Shown here: piece after piece, positions 25,158 through 32,168 of the stretch | Position numbering within the stretch: position 1 is the stretch's first letter | Layout of the letters: each line of letters begins with the position of its first letter | Assembly (NCBI GenBank): GCA_017452475.1 | Contig: JAFTMJ010000078.1 | Location: 1 to 37,219 of the forward strand | Source of the DNA: Clostridia bacterium | GTDB lineage: Bacteria > Bacillota > Clostridia > Oscillospirales > CAG-272 | DNA length: 37,219 bases | Direction: 5' to 3' | Notes under the pieces: generated by a model | The model's database searches: none | What the model saw: only the letters and a program-made list of their open reading frames with translations | Told to the model about the DNA's origin: nothing | Translations under genes and position numbers: made by a program

Positions 25158-25984
25158 TTTGCATCTCCATAAGTAGATTTTTTTATCATTTTACCAATAA
25201 AGCTTGCCAAAAGATTAAGAAATACAACGAAAACGAGAAGGACAACTGCGGTTGCGGATGCTTCATTTGGATATCCGTGGCTTGCGAAATAGTAAATATC
25301 AAGAGCAAGGCTTGTACCCGGTGACATCAGCGTTTCGGGAACCTTGTTTACAACCATTCCGACGGTCAGTATCAAAACTGCGCTCTCGGAAACAACACGC
25401 CCGATGGCTAAAATAATTGAGGTAACTATGCCGCTTGCGCAGGAGGGCAAAACGATTTTAAAAATAGTTCTCACTTTGCTCGCTCCAAGCGCGTATGAGC
25501 CTTCACGAAGTCCGTCTTGAACAGACAGCAGGCTTTCCTGTGTGGATCTTACAATTGTTGGCAATATCATGATTGCAAGTGTTATTCCGCCGCCAAGCAT
25601 CGAATATCCCCAACCGAAGGCAACAACGAATATTAAATATCCAAATAATCCGTAAACAATACTCGGTATGCCCGCAAGGGTTTCGGTTGCCACCTGTACG
25701 ATTTTAACAAACCTACCCTTGTTGCCCGTATATTCTACGAGAAATATAGCACTTGCAATTCCGATGGGAACGGCGATAATAGAGGCAATTCCCACAAGCT
25801 GAAGTGTTCCTATAAATGCAGGGAATATAGATGGAGAAGCAGAATAGTCTCCAAACAAAAGATCAAAGGATAGCTTGCTGACACCGTTTATCAGAACGTA
25901 AGCTACAACTGCTATAAGGGATATTAACGAAACGGTAAGAGCAATTATGCAAGCATATTTTAAGATGGAATATAGCTTTTTCAT
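25154..25984 (-). CDS. pstA: Phosphate ABC transporter permease PstA
   Basis: 276 residues with six predicted membrane spans. The permease EAA-like loop is [30 protein letters not shown], which contacts PstB. Forms the channel with PstC. It overlaps pstB and pstC by 4 nt each (ATGA), so expression is tightly coupled. [17 protein letters not shown] and [12 protein letters not shown] match the family. Confidence 0.96.
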   Translation of the reverse strand: MKKLYSILKYACIIALTVSLISLIAVVAYVLINGVSKLSFDLLFGDYSASPSIFPAFIGTLQLVGIASIIAVPIGIASAIFLVEYTGNKGRFVKIVQVATETLAGIPSIVYGLFGYLIFVVAFGWGYSMLGGGITLAIMILPTIVRSTQESLLSVQDGLREGSYALGASKVRTIFKIVLPSCASGIVTSIILAIGRVVSESAVLILTVGMVVNKVPETLMSPGTSLALDIYYFASHGYPNEASATAVVLLVFVVFLNLLASFIGKMIKKSTYGDAK

Positions 25985-26898
25985 TTGCTTACCCCTCGCT
26001 TTTCTTTCTTTTTTGGCTTATCTGCCTTTTCCTTCTTTAACAGTGAAAAGCTTACATTTAAAATAAGCGTAAAGACAAATAGAACAACACCTGTTGATAT
26101 AAGGGCAGACAGAGCATCTCCCGACAGCTCCAAGGCTCCCATTGCTATATTTGATGTTAATGTTCTTACGCTTTGGAATAAGCTTTCGGGCATTTCGGGG
26201 CTGCCGCCGATTACCATAATAACCGCCATAGTTTCGCCGATTGCTCGTCCTATTGCAAGAACTACCCCGGCAAGAATTCCACTCTTTGCTGAGGGCACCA
26301 TAACCTTAAAGGTTGCTATTTCCTTTGTTGCGCCAAGAGCCAAAGCGCCTTCGTAATAGGATGAGGGAACACTGTTCAAGGAATCGAGACTTACGCTGAC
26401 TATGGTCGGCAAAATCATTATTCCGAGAACGATGGAGGCTGAAAGAATACCGTAACCCACACCTGTAGGTGAAATGTAATCTCTGACAAAAGGAACAATT
26501 ACAGTCATTCCAAAAAGACCAAAGATAACAGAGGGAATACCTGCAAGTAAATTTATCATTTGTCTTATTGGTGAAACAAGCCTTTTGGGGCAAAACTTAT
26601 ATAGCGCAATAGATGTAAAAAGACCTATTCCCACGCCGATAATTACCGAAAGAGCCGTAACATATAATGAGGCTACAATCATCGGAAAAATTCCATAGCT
26701 TGGATTATCGGCAAGAGGCGCCCAATTACTGCCGAATACAAATTCGGCAAAGCCTGTTTTGGCTATGAACGGCACACCGCTTACAAAAAGAAAGACTGTA
26801 ATTGTTGCCAGAGCAAGGATAGAAAAGACAGCGCTGAAAAGAAAGACTCCACGCATTAACTTTTCTCGCGCATTTATAAATCTGTAAAGACCCTGCAT
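25981..26898 (-). CDS. pstC: Phosphate ABC transporter permease PstC
   Basis: 305 residues from ATG 26898, 1 nt after the pstS stop codon. The open frame reaches 26946, but that extension is inside pstS. Six spans; EAA-like loop SSYYEGALALGATKEIATFKVMVPSAKSGILAG; the N-terminal cytoplasmic segment ends INAREKLMRG, as in other PstC. The C-terminus is a short Lys-rich tail. The ribosome binding site is weak, and coupling to pstS translation is likely. Confidence 0.95.
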   Translation of the reverse strand: MQGLYRFINAREKLMRGVFLFSAVFSILALATITVFLFVSGVPFIAKTGFAEFVFGSNWAPLADNPSYGIFPMIVASLYVTALSVIIGVGIGLFTSIALYKFCPKRLVSPIRQMINLLAGIPSVIFGLFGMTVIVPFVRDYISPTGVGYGILSASIVLGIMILPTIVSVSLDSLNSVPSSYYEGALALGATKEIATFKVMVPSAKSGILAGVVLAIGRAIGETMAVIMVIGGSPEMPESLFQSVRTLTSNIAMGALELSGDALSALISTGVVLFVFTLILNVSFSLLKKEKADKPKKKEKRGVSK

Positions 26899-26899
26899 A

Positions 26900-27775
26900 T
26901 TATTTTGAAACGCCTGCCCAAGTCTTGATAGCGGAGCTGCCTGCATCTACATTGTAAATATTTTTAAGATCCTCAAGTGAAATATTGTCAAAGGTGTTTT
27001 CTTTGTTAACAATTACCGCAATTCCGTCCTTTGCAACCTCATAATAGGTGCAGTTGCTTGCCTTGGAGGGAGTGAAGCTTTCTGAAATCATTCCAAAGTC
27101 CGACACACCGTTTTTGGCATTGTTATAGCCTGTTCCGCTTCCGCCGCCTGCAACGGTAATTTTAACACCGCTTTGTATGCTTTCAAACTTAGCGGCAAGC
27201 TTTTCCATAAGAGGGAGCAATGAGGTTGAGCCGGAAATATCGATTTTGCCTGTCAAGCCGGGGATTACCGTATATGATGTGGGAGAATCCTTGGTGGAAA
27301 CATATCCGTTGTCGGTAATGATTTTCTGTGCATCTGAGCTTTGAAGGAATGCGTAGAACGCCCTGTTTACTTCATCATTGATGACGCTTTCTTGATAAAC
27401 GATATTTAGCGGTCTTGAAATTTTGTAAGAGCCGTTTTTGATATTTTCGATTGTAGGCGCAACACCGTCAACCTTAAGCGTCTTTACTTCATCGGTAATG
27501 TAGCCGAGGCTATCGTAGCCGATTGCGAGAGGGTTGCCCTTTACCTCAACAAGAACAGAGGCGGTGTTTGAGGCAACGATTACACCGGATACATCGGATT
27601 TTCCCTTAAGACCGATGATTTCCATAAACGCGGATTTTGTTCCGCTACCGTCCTCACGGGTAACGACGCTAATGTTTTTGCTCTCGTCGAATGTCGAACC
27701 GCCGCAAGAGGTGATTGCTCCAAGAGAGCAGATGATAATTGTGAATGTGAGTAAAAGTGCAAAAGTTTTTTTCAT
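26900..27775 (-). CDS. pstS: Phosphate-binding lipoprotein PstS, circularly permuted domain order
   Basis: 291 residues from ATG 27775, with AAAGGAG 9 nt upstream. Signal peptide with lipobox ITSC (C24) for outer-leaflet anchoring. The two lobes come in the reverse of the classical order: TREDGSGT (39-46, with R40, S44, G45, T46 for phosphate) and GYDSLGY (87-92) first, then SGSTSLLPL (181-189), GGGSGTG (210-216), AKDGIAVIVN (248-257), and the LKNIYNVD...W segment at the very C-terminus. In the E. coli type the second block is N-terminal. All binding motifs seem kept, so it should still bind phosphate. First gene of the operon. Confidence 0.9.
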   Translation of the reverse strand: MKKTFALLLTFTIIICSLGAITSCGGSTFDESKNISVVTREDGSGTKSAFMEIIGLKGKSDVSGVIVASNTASVLVEVKGNPLAIGYDSLGYITDEVKTLKVDGVAPTIENIKNGSYKISRPLNIVYQESVINDEVNRAFYAFLQSSDAQKIITDNGYVSTKDSPTSYTVIPGLTGKIDISGSTSLLPLMEKLAAKFESIQSGVKITVAGGGSGTGYNNAKNGVSDFGMISESFTPSKASNCTYYEVAKDGIAVIVNKENTFDNISLEDLKNIYNVDAGSSAIKTWAGVSK

Positions 27776-27809
27776 TTTCAAAATCTCCTTTTTCATATTT
27801 TGCACTCAT

Positions 27810-27874
27810 ATTGTATCTCAATACAAATATTTCAGCAATCATATTTTTGTTTTGCAAATGTAATGTTTGTGTAA
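27810..27874 (-). promoter_or_regulatory. pst operon promoter with Pho-box-like direct repeats
   Basis: Minus-strand -35 TTGCTG (27833-27838) and -10 TACAAT (27810-27815) are 17 nt apart. Upstream, TTACAC (27869-27874) and TTACAT (27858-27863) lie exactly 11 bp apart, the period of Pho boxes. The -10 lies inside a palindrome TTGTAT-ctca-ATACAA (27811-27826). Confidence 0.6.
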
Positions 27875-27981
27875 GGTGATTAGAAACGGAAATAATACTC
27901 GGATAAAATATATTGTAATGTAATTGACGTGATGTATTTAGTGTAAAAAGCATAAGGGCTTGGTTAACAAGACGTTGGGCG

Positions 27982-28071
27982 CGCGTTGAGATGGTGGGTC
28001 TTATTGGTGCAGGTAACAACCCAATGGTTGGTATGACTGTTGCTGTTGAAGCTGAAGAATTAAATAAGTAA
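27982..28071 (+). pseudogene. Truncated third copy of the GGGtGRT 3' end
   Basis: 30 codons read RVEMVGLIGAGNNPMVGMTV...LNK-stop, matching the end of the intact GGGtGRT protein with a short internal deletion and substitutions. No start or upstream coding part. It is upstream of the pst promoter on the other strand and directly before the second hairpin array. Confidence 0.85.
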
Positions 28072-28083
28072 TTTGATTCTTAA

Positions 28084-28180
28084 ATGAAATTTGCCAAAGG
28101 GCAAATGAAATACGCATACGCGATTGAAATACTTGCTTCGCAAGAATGAAATGTGCCACAGGGTGAAACCTGTGGCACAT
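28084..28180. repeat. Second copy of the left-arm hairpin array
   Basis: Same four hairpins and spacers as 20618-20714, at offset 7466 bp, with no difference inside the array and one substitution just before it. Spacers at 28084, 28105, 28124 and 28146. The last 12-bp hairpin is followed by ATTTTTT, so here it can also serve as a terminator. The right arm and the four-helix-bundle gene are absent. Confidence 0.85.
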
Positions 28181-28185
28181 ATTTT

Positions 28186-28686
28186 TTATTCGTTTTCGAG
28201 GGTTATGCTAAGGTGGATGCCGTCAAATGTAAACTCGCTGTCGGGGTATTTATATCCCTCGGGCAGGGAGGTTATACGCGCCTTTACATCTTCGTAGTAG
28301 ACAAGGTCGACCTTTGCCTGCCCTTTATCGTCGGTTGTAGCGGTTAGCTCCTTGGAGCCTGAGTAAATTACAACCGTAACATCCTTGATTTTCATTCCGC
28401 TTGCGCTTGACACGGTTACGGTAAAGGTGGTGGCAGGCTTTAGCACATAGGCGCAAACATCACACTTGCCGTCCTTTGTGGCATCGGTATGCTTTGCCTT
28501 TAAAATAGCATTTGGGTGGAGGGTGCAGGCTTTAAAATGCTCGCTTGCGTTGGCTGACCACGCTTTTGCATAGGCGTGTCCGTTTGCGCTGCATCTTGTT
28601 TCGTCTTCGCTGTCACCGCAGGAGGCAAGCGAAAAGGCAAGCAGCAGTGTTAAGATAAGTGAAATAATAGCGATAAATCTTTTCAT
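28186..28686 (-). CDS. Small lipoprotein with CxxC motif and beta domain
   Basis: 166 residues. Signal peptide with lipobox LASC (about residue 23), then a spacer containing SANGHAYAK and the motif DATKDGKCDVCAY, a short form of the cysteine knuckle seen in the lipoproteins at 34.6 and 36.7 kb. From about residue 90 a carboxypeptidase-regulatory or Ig-like beta domain (TFTVTVSSASGMKIKDVTVVIY) follows. Surface-exposed, function unknown. The stop abuts the repeat at 28084-28180. Confidence 0.75.
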   Translation of the reverse strand: MKRFIAIISLILTLLLAFSLASCGDSEDETRCSANGHAYAKAWSANASEHFKACTLHPNAILKAKHTDATKDGKCDVCAYVLKPATTFTVTVSSASGMKIKDVTVVIYSGSKELTATTDDKGQAKVDLVYYEDVKARITSLPEGYKYPDSEFTFDGIHLSITLENE

Positions 28687-28746
28687 TTTTGTATCTCCGT
28701 TGATTTGATACTGTAATTACATTTTAGCATATTATTGCTACTGTTG

Positions 28747-29337
28747 TCAATTGACTAACTTTAATTCTCTGAGTATATTTTCCTCCCTGTGGGCATCAAT
28801 TGAGGAGTATTTGCCCCGTTGCCCTACGGTAATCAGATTACCCATATGACGGTAGCCCAAAAATGCAGGGGGCAGGTGTGTTACGATATCGTCTATATTT
28901 CTTATCACTGTAAAATTGTCCCACCTGTGTCGCTTATTCCCCAAAAAGCCCCACACTACACGGGGCGTGCCAAAGCCGTACCCCACCACTGTGGCGGCAG
29001 GAAAGACAGAAAGAATGTACTCGTGGCACAAAAGGGCAAGGGCGCCACCGTGGGAGTAGCCTGTTACTGTGATTTTGGAACAGGCAGAGTCTTTAACTAT
29101 TTTATGTATATCGGCGGCAAGGCTTTCCCAAACACGGACAAAGCCCCTGTGCGCAAGGTAGCCGCGGTGGGTTTTTACAGGGAAATTTAAATTGGTTTTC
29201 CAATCGTTTTTACCGTTTGATTTTTCAAAATACAAGTAAAGGGTGTCGCCGATTTTTTCACTTGCGTAGCTACCGTCACCCTCTATGTGGGTGTATGTAA
29301 TGTTTAAGCATCTTAAAAATAAGCTGTACATGGTCAT
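28747..29337 (-). CDS. Class-3 lipase-like alpha/beta hydrolase
   Basis: 196 residues, cytoplasmic or released without a visible signal peptide. The GYSHGGA elbow holds the nucleophile S95; FGTPRV (122-127), D150 in RNIDDIV and a late His (H183 or H164) fit the Lipase_3 pattern of Ser-Asp-His. It is short for the family, lacking most of the lid region. AAGGAG lies 5 nt before the ATG. Monocistronic. The substrate may be an acylglycerol or other ester; not determinable. Confidence 0.8.
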   Translation of the reverse strand: MTMYSLFLRCLNITYTHIEGDGSYASEKIGDTLYLYFEKSNGKNDWKTNLNFPVKTHRGYLAHRGFVRVWESLAADIHKIVKDSACSKITVTGYSHGGALALLCHEYILSVFPAATVVGYGFGTPRVVWGFLGNKRHRWDNFTVIRNIDDIVTHLPPAFLGYRHMGNLITVGQRGKYSSIDAHREENILRELKLVN

Positions 29338-29437
29338 ATTTTCTCCTTGGCGTATACATTGCTTTATGTGCTGAAATTATCCTTTTATTTAATATCTATG
29401 ATATGAAGGTGTGGGCGAATGTTGACCTGTAAACAAA

Positions 29438-29481
29438 AAAATCCGCCTATTGGAAACAGGTGTTTTCAATGGGCGAATTTT
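29438..29481. terminator. Long imperfect hairpin with A and T tracts
   Basis: About 21 bp (29438-29458 with 29461-29481) with one C-A mismatch and two wobbles; the innermost pairs must open to form a loop. A and T tracts flank it. It would end transcripts coming from the small membrane gene at 29942-30154, before the lipase. Confidence 0.6.
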
Positions 29482-29690
29482 GTCGAATGAATAGGATGAA
29501 TAAAATGAAAATTCTTATTCATTATAGGCAAAAGCCGTTATTCACGGTTTGGTTAAAAGGTAGAATTTTTTTAATTTTTTTGTGCAATTTATATAATTAG
29601 GAAACTAACTAAATTTGTGCAAAAGAAACAAACATATTATACAATTGTCTATAATGAGGATTTTCACACGGAAAATTCTGTATTAAGGGC

Positions 29691-29778
29691 AAAAGTGTGG
29701 AAAACTCCGTTGAAAATGTGCAAAACTCTTGATTTTGCAGGGGCGCAAAAGTTGAAATATCCACTTTTCCACACTTTT
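29691..29778. other. Structured AT-rich intergenic segment with a perfect 14-bp inverted repeat
   Basis: AAAAGTGTGGAAAA (29691-29704) and its exact reverse complement (29765-29778) flank 60 nt. Inside, GCAAAA/TTTTGC and TTTTGC/GCAAAA can form competing hairpins. The arms resemble DnaA-box cores (TTTTCCACA, one mismatch). I see no credible protein gene between 29482 and 29941. Confidence 0.55.
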
Positions 29779-29941
29779 AAGATGTTGAAAAGTTGAAAAA
29801 ATGCCATCAAATTACACACTTGCCGAAAATTGAATTGTAGAAAAAAATAAATTTTTAACTTTTCCCTTGACAAAAATTATTCAGTTGAAGGGTGAATATT
29901 CATTCTTTTCAAATTTATTCTTGTGAAAATTGCACAAAAAA

Positions 29942-30154
29942 TCAGGCTTGTTTTAGAAATATCAAGGCTCCAAGCCCCCAAAACACAATTGATAAAAAAA
30001 TATGCTGAATATACATTTCCGCATTTTTGAAAACCTGTATGTATTCGTGAAAGCTGTCGGGAGAAAAAGCCGACTTCAGAACGGATAGCTCCGCAAGGAT
30101 AATCATAAGGGATAACAGCTTTATTGCGTAAAATAAATTCTGCTTGCTGCTCAT
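29942..30154 (-). CDS. Small membrane protein, unrecognised
   Basis: 70 residues with two hydrophobic segments (about 8-24 and 47-67) and a cytoplasmic start MSSKQ. AAAGGAG lies 13 nt before the ATG, a little far. No homology recognised. It would be transcribed alone, with hundreds of untranslated bases before the hairpin at 29438. Could be a real small protein; coding composition fits, but the evidence is modest. Confidence 0.5.
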   Translation of the reverse strand: MSSKQNLFYAIKLLSLMIILAELSVLKSAFSPDSFHEYIQVFKNAEMYIQHIFLSIVFWGLGALIFLKQA

Positions 30155-30271
30155 TTGATTTTATGTACTCCTTTCTTGTTCGAATGTTAAGCGCCGATTT
30201 TTACATCTACCTTAAATTGTATATTGCTTTGTATGAAAAATCAACGAACAATATTTGGAAGAACAGGCGCC

Positions 30272-30305
30272 ATAAAGCCTTACGGAACAGGCTTTATTGA
30301 TTTTT
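30272..30305 (+). terminator. Hairpin with T run in the intergenic region
   Basis: ATAAAGCC/GGCTTTAT (30272-30279 with 30290-30297) is followed by TGATTTTT. No rightward gene precedes it closely, so it may end a short RNA or be a relic. Confidence 0.45.
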
Positions 30306-30448
30306 ACACACTCCTTATAAATTAACTTGTGCAACAGGGCTGTGAAAGAGTGGCAAGCCACTAAAAAAGGGCGCTTATAAAGGGGCTGCGGCGGAAATCT
30401 TTCGGCGTATAATTACATATTAATCAAAGCATGAGCCAAGGAGAAAAG

Positions 30449-30700
30449 ATGAAAAGGGTTGTTTTTGTAAGGCGGATAAAGATAGACAGGGTAAAGGAGC
30501 TTGAATATACTCTCAGCCGAGAGCATAACTCTTACACATTCGAAGGAGCAGAGCTTGTAGGGGGCAGGGAGGTAGAACGGGTTAGCATCCCCGATGTTAC
30601 AAGCGACAGGCTAAGGGCGGTAACACTTTTTGAACTGATTGTAAACTACCGTGTATGTATTTGCACCCTTTGTGATGTAATTTGTGACCTAATATGTTGA
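30449..30700 (+). CDS. DUF6514-like small protein
   Basis: 83 residues from ATG 30449 (AAGGAG 5 nt before it, at 30438-30443). An upstream in-frame ATG at 30431 precedes that site and is not the start. Pattern LEYTLSREHNSYTFEGAELVG...VSIPDVTSDRLRAVTLFELIVNYRVCICTLCDVICDLI resembles the DUF6514 family of Clostridia. Function unknown. It is followed by a terminator, and tilS has its own promoter. Confidence 0.6.
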   Translation: MKRVVFVRRIKIDRVKELEYTLSREHNSYTFEGAELVGGREVERVSIPDVTSDRLRAVTLFELIVNYRVCICTLCDVICDLIC

Positions 30701-30710
30701 AATTGCGAAA

Positions 30711-30737
30711 AGCCGCTGAAAAATAGCGGTTTTTTTA
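30711..30737 (+). terminator. Terminator of the DUF6514-like gene
   Basis: CCGCT/AGCGG (30713-30717 with 30725-30729), extended by a G-U and A-T pair, then seven T. Confidence 0.75.
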
Positions 30738-30747
30738 TTTTATACTA

Positions 30748-30776
30748 TTGCAATTTTTCGAAAATTATAGTATGAT
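30748..30776 (+). promoter_or_regulatory. Promoter for tilS-ftsH
   Basis: TTGCAA (30748-30753) and TATGAT (30771-30776) are 17 nt apart. Confidence 0.5.
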
Positions 30777-30824
30777 TATTAAAATAAAAGTCATAATGAG
30801 TTAAAAAACAGGAAAGGATCCTTG

Positions 30825-32147
30825 GTGGTTTCTATGTTATCAAAAGTAAATGAAGCTATCCGCCGCTACGGTATGGAGGATATCCTTGACGGTGCTATTA
30901 TTGGCTTTTCGGGCGGGGCTGATTCAAGCGCGCTCTTGCATTTTTTAAAGGACAGGTGCAAATGTCTTTTGGCGGTGCATATAAATCATATGATAAGAGG
31001 GGCTGAGGCTGACCGTGATGAGGAGGCGTGCAGGGCTGTGTGTGAAAAATACGGCGTTGCGTTTAAATCCTTTAGGGTTGATGTGCCCCGCCTCGCAGCC
31101 GAGCGCAAGCAGGGGCTTGAGGAAACGGCAAGGGAGGAAAGGTATAAGATTTTTTATGACCTTCTTTCCAAAAACCCGCAGTATAAGCGCATTGTAACCG
31201 CGCACAACGCAAACGACAATGCGGAAACGATTGTTTTTAATTTGACACGAGGCAGTGGAATAAACGGCTTGTGCGGAATTAAGCCTGTTTACGGCTCTGT
31301 TGTCCGTCCTCTTATTTTTTCATCAAGGGATGAAATAATTAAGTATTGTCAAGACAATAATATAGAGTATGTAACCGACTCCACAAATGCGGATACGGAC
31401 TATACAAGAAACCGTATTAGGCACAATGTTTTACCCGAGCTTTTGAAAATAAATCCCAACCTTATTGCTGCCTGCACAAGGCTTGGTGAAATTCTGCGGC
31501 AGGATGAGGAATATATTTTTGGGGCTGCTAAGGGTATTTTTGACACCTTGAAGGGCGGAAGGCTCGAAAAGAGCGTGGCGCAGGAGCTTGATGCGGCGGT
31601 TTTGTCAAGGGTGCTTAAGCTGATGTGCCCCCACCTTGACTATGTCGGAGTGAAAGAGTGCGCGGGGCTGATTTGCCAATGGAAAACAGGCAAGAGGCTT
31701 AATGTGGGATGCGACACTGTGTTCAAAATAGAATATGACTACTGCCATTTTGTTTCAAGTGACAGTATAAGCGTAGAGGAGTTTTATACTCCCTTGACAG
31801 AAGGAAAAAACGAAATTTCCAACACAGGGCTAACTGTTTTTGTAAATGAGGAGTGCCGTGACCGGTCATTGACCGAGGTTGGCAGGGTGCGCCTAAACCC
31901 AGCCCATATTGTGGGAGAGCTTTATGTAAGGAACAAGCGGGATGGGGATACGGTTAAAAGCGCAGGAGTGACCAAAAAGCTTAAACGGGTGTTTGCGGAT
32001 TTGCATATCCCTTCCGAGGAAAGGCTAAGGCTTCCTGTAATTTGCGATGAGCAAGGACCTGTGGCAGTGCCCGGCATTGTTGCCAGGGACGGTGCCTTTG
32101 ATAAAAAAGGCGACTTAATAATTAAAGTGTATAAAAAATCAACATAA
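30825..32147 (+). CDS. tilS: tRNA(Ile)-lysidine synthetase
   Basis: About 440 residues. Attaches lysine to C34 of tRNA(Ile)(CAU) in an ATP-dependent reaction, changing codon reading from AUG to AUA. The N-terminal P-loop SGGADSS (about residues 29-35) and the HINHMIRGAEADRDEEAC and HNANDNAETI stretches are typical. ETDSTNADTDYTRNRIRHNVLP-like residues follow, and a C-terminal TilS domain has VRNKRDGDTVKSAG and HIPSEERLRLPVI. The start is chosen at GTG 30825 (AGGA 6 nt before); TTG 30822 or ATG 30834 are possible. It is 21 nt upstream of ftsH; the usual hpt between them is missing. Confidence 0.93.
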   Translation: MVSMLSKVNEAIRRYGMEDILDGAIIGFSGGADSSALLHFLKDRCKCLLAVHINHMIRGAEADRDEEACRAVCEKYGVAFKSFRVDVPRLAAERKQGLEETAREERYKIFYDLLSKNPQYKRIVTAHNANDNAETIVFNLTRGSGINGLCGIKPVYGSVVRPLIFSSRDEIIKYCQDNNIEYVTDSTNADTDYTRNRIRHNVLPELLKINPNLIAACTRLGEILRQDEEYIFGAAKGIFDTLKGGRLEKSVAQELDAAVLSRVLKLMCPHLDYVGVKECAGLICQWKTGKRLNVGCDTVFKIEYDYCHFVSSDSISVEEFYTPLTEGKNEISNTGLTVFVNEECRDRSLTEVGRVRLNPAHIVGELYVRNKRDGDTVKSAGVTKKLKRVFADLHIPSEERLRLPVICDEQGPVAVPGIVARDGAFDKKGDLIIKVYKKST

Positions 32148-32168
32148 ACCACTTAAACGGAGGTATCA

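Noticed and set aside
27955..27990. tRNA or tRNA-like sequence before the third GGGtGRT copy
   Set aside because: A GC-rich patch only; no cloverleaf arms or TTCGA-type loop can be drawn.
29640..29800. Chromosomal replication origin
   Set aside because: The two DnaA-box-like arms each have a mismatch, and no dnaA, dnaN or rpmH is near. Left only as an open question in the findings.
29664..29873. Leftward 69-residue frame
   Set aside because: It lies across the inverted repeat segment, has no ribosome binding site and its composition is not protein-like.
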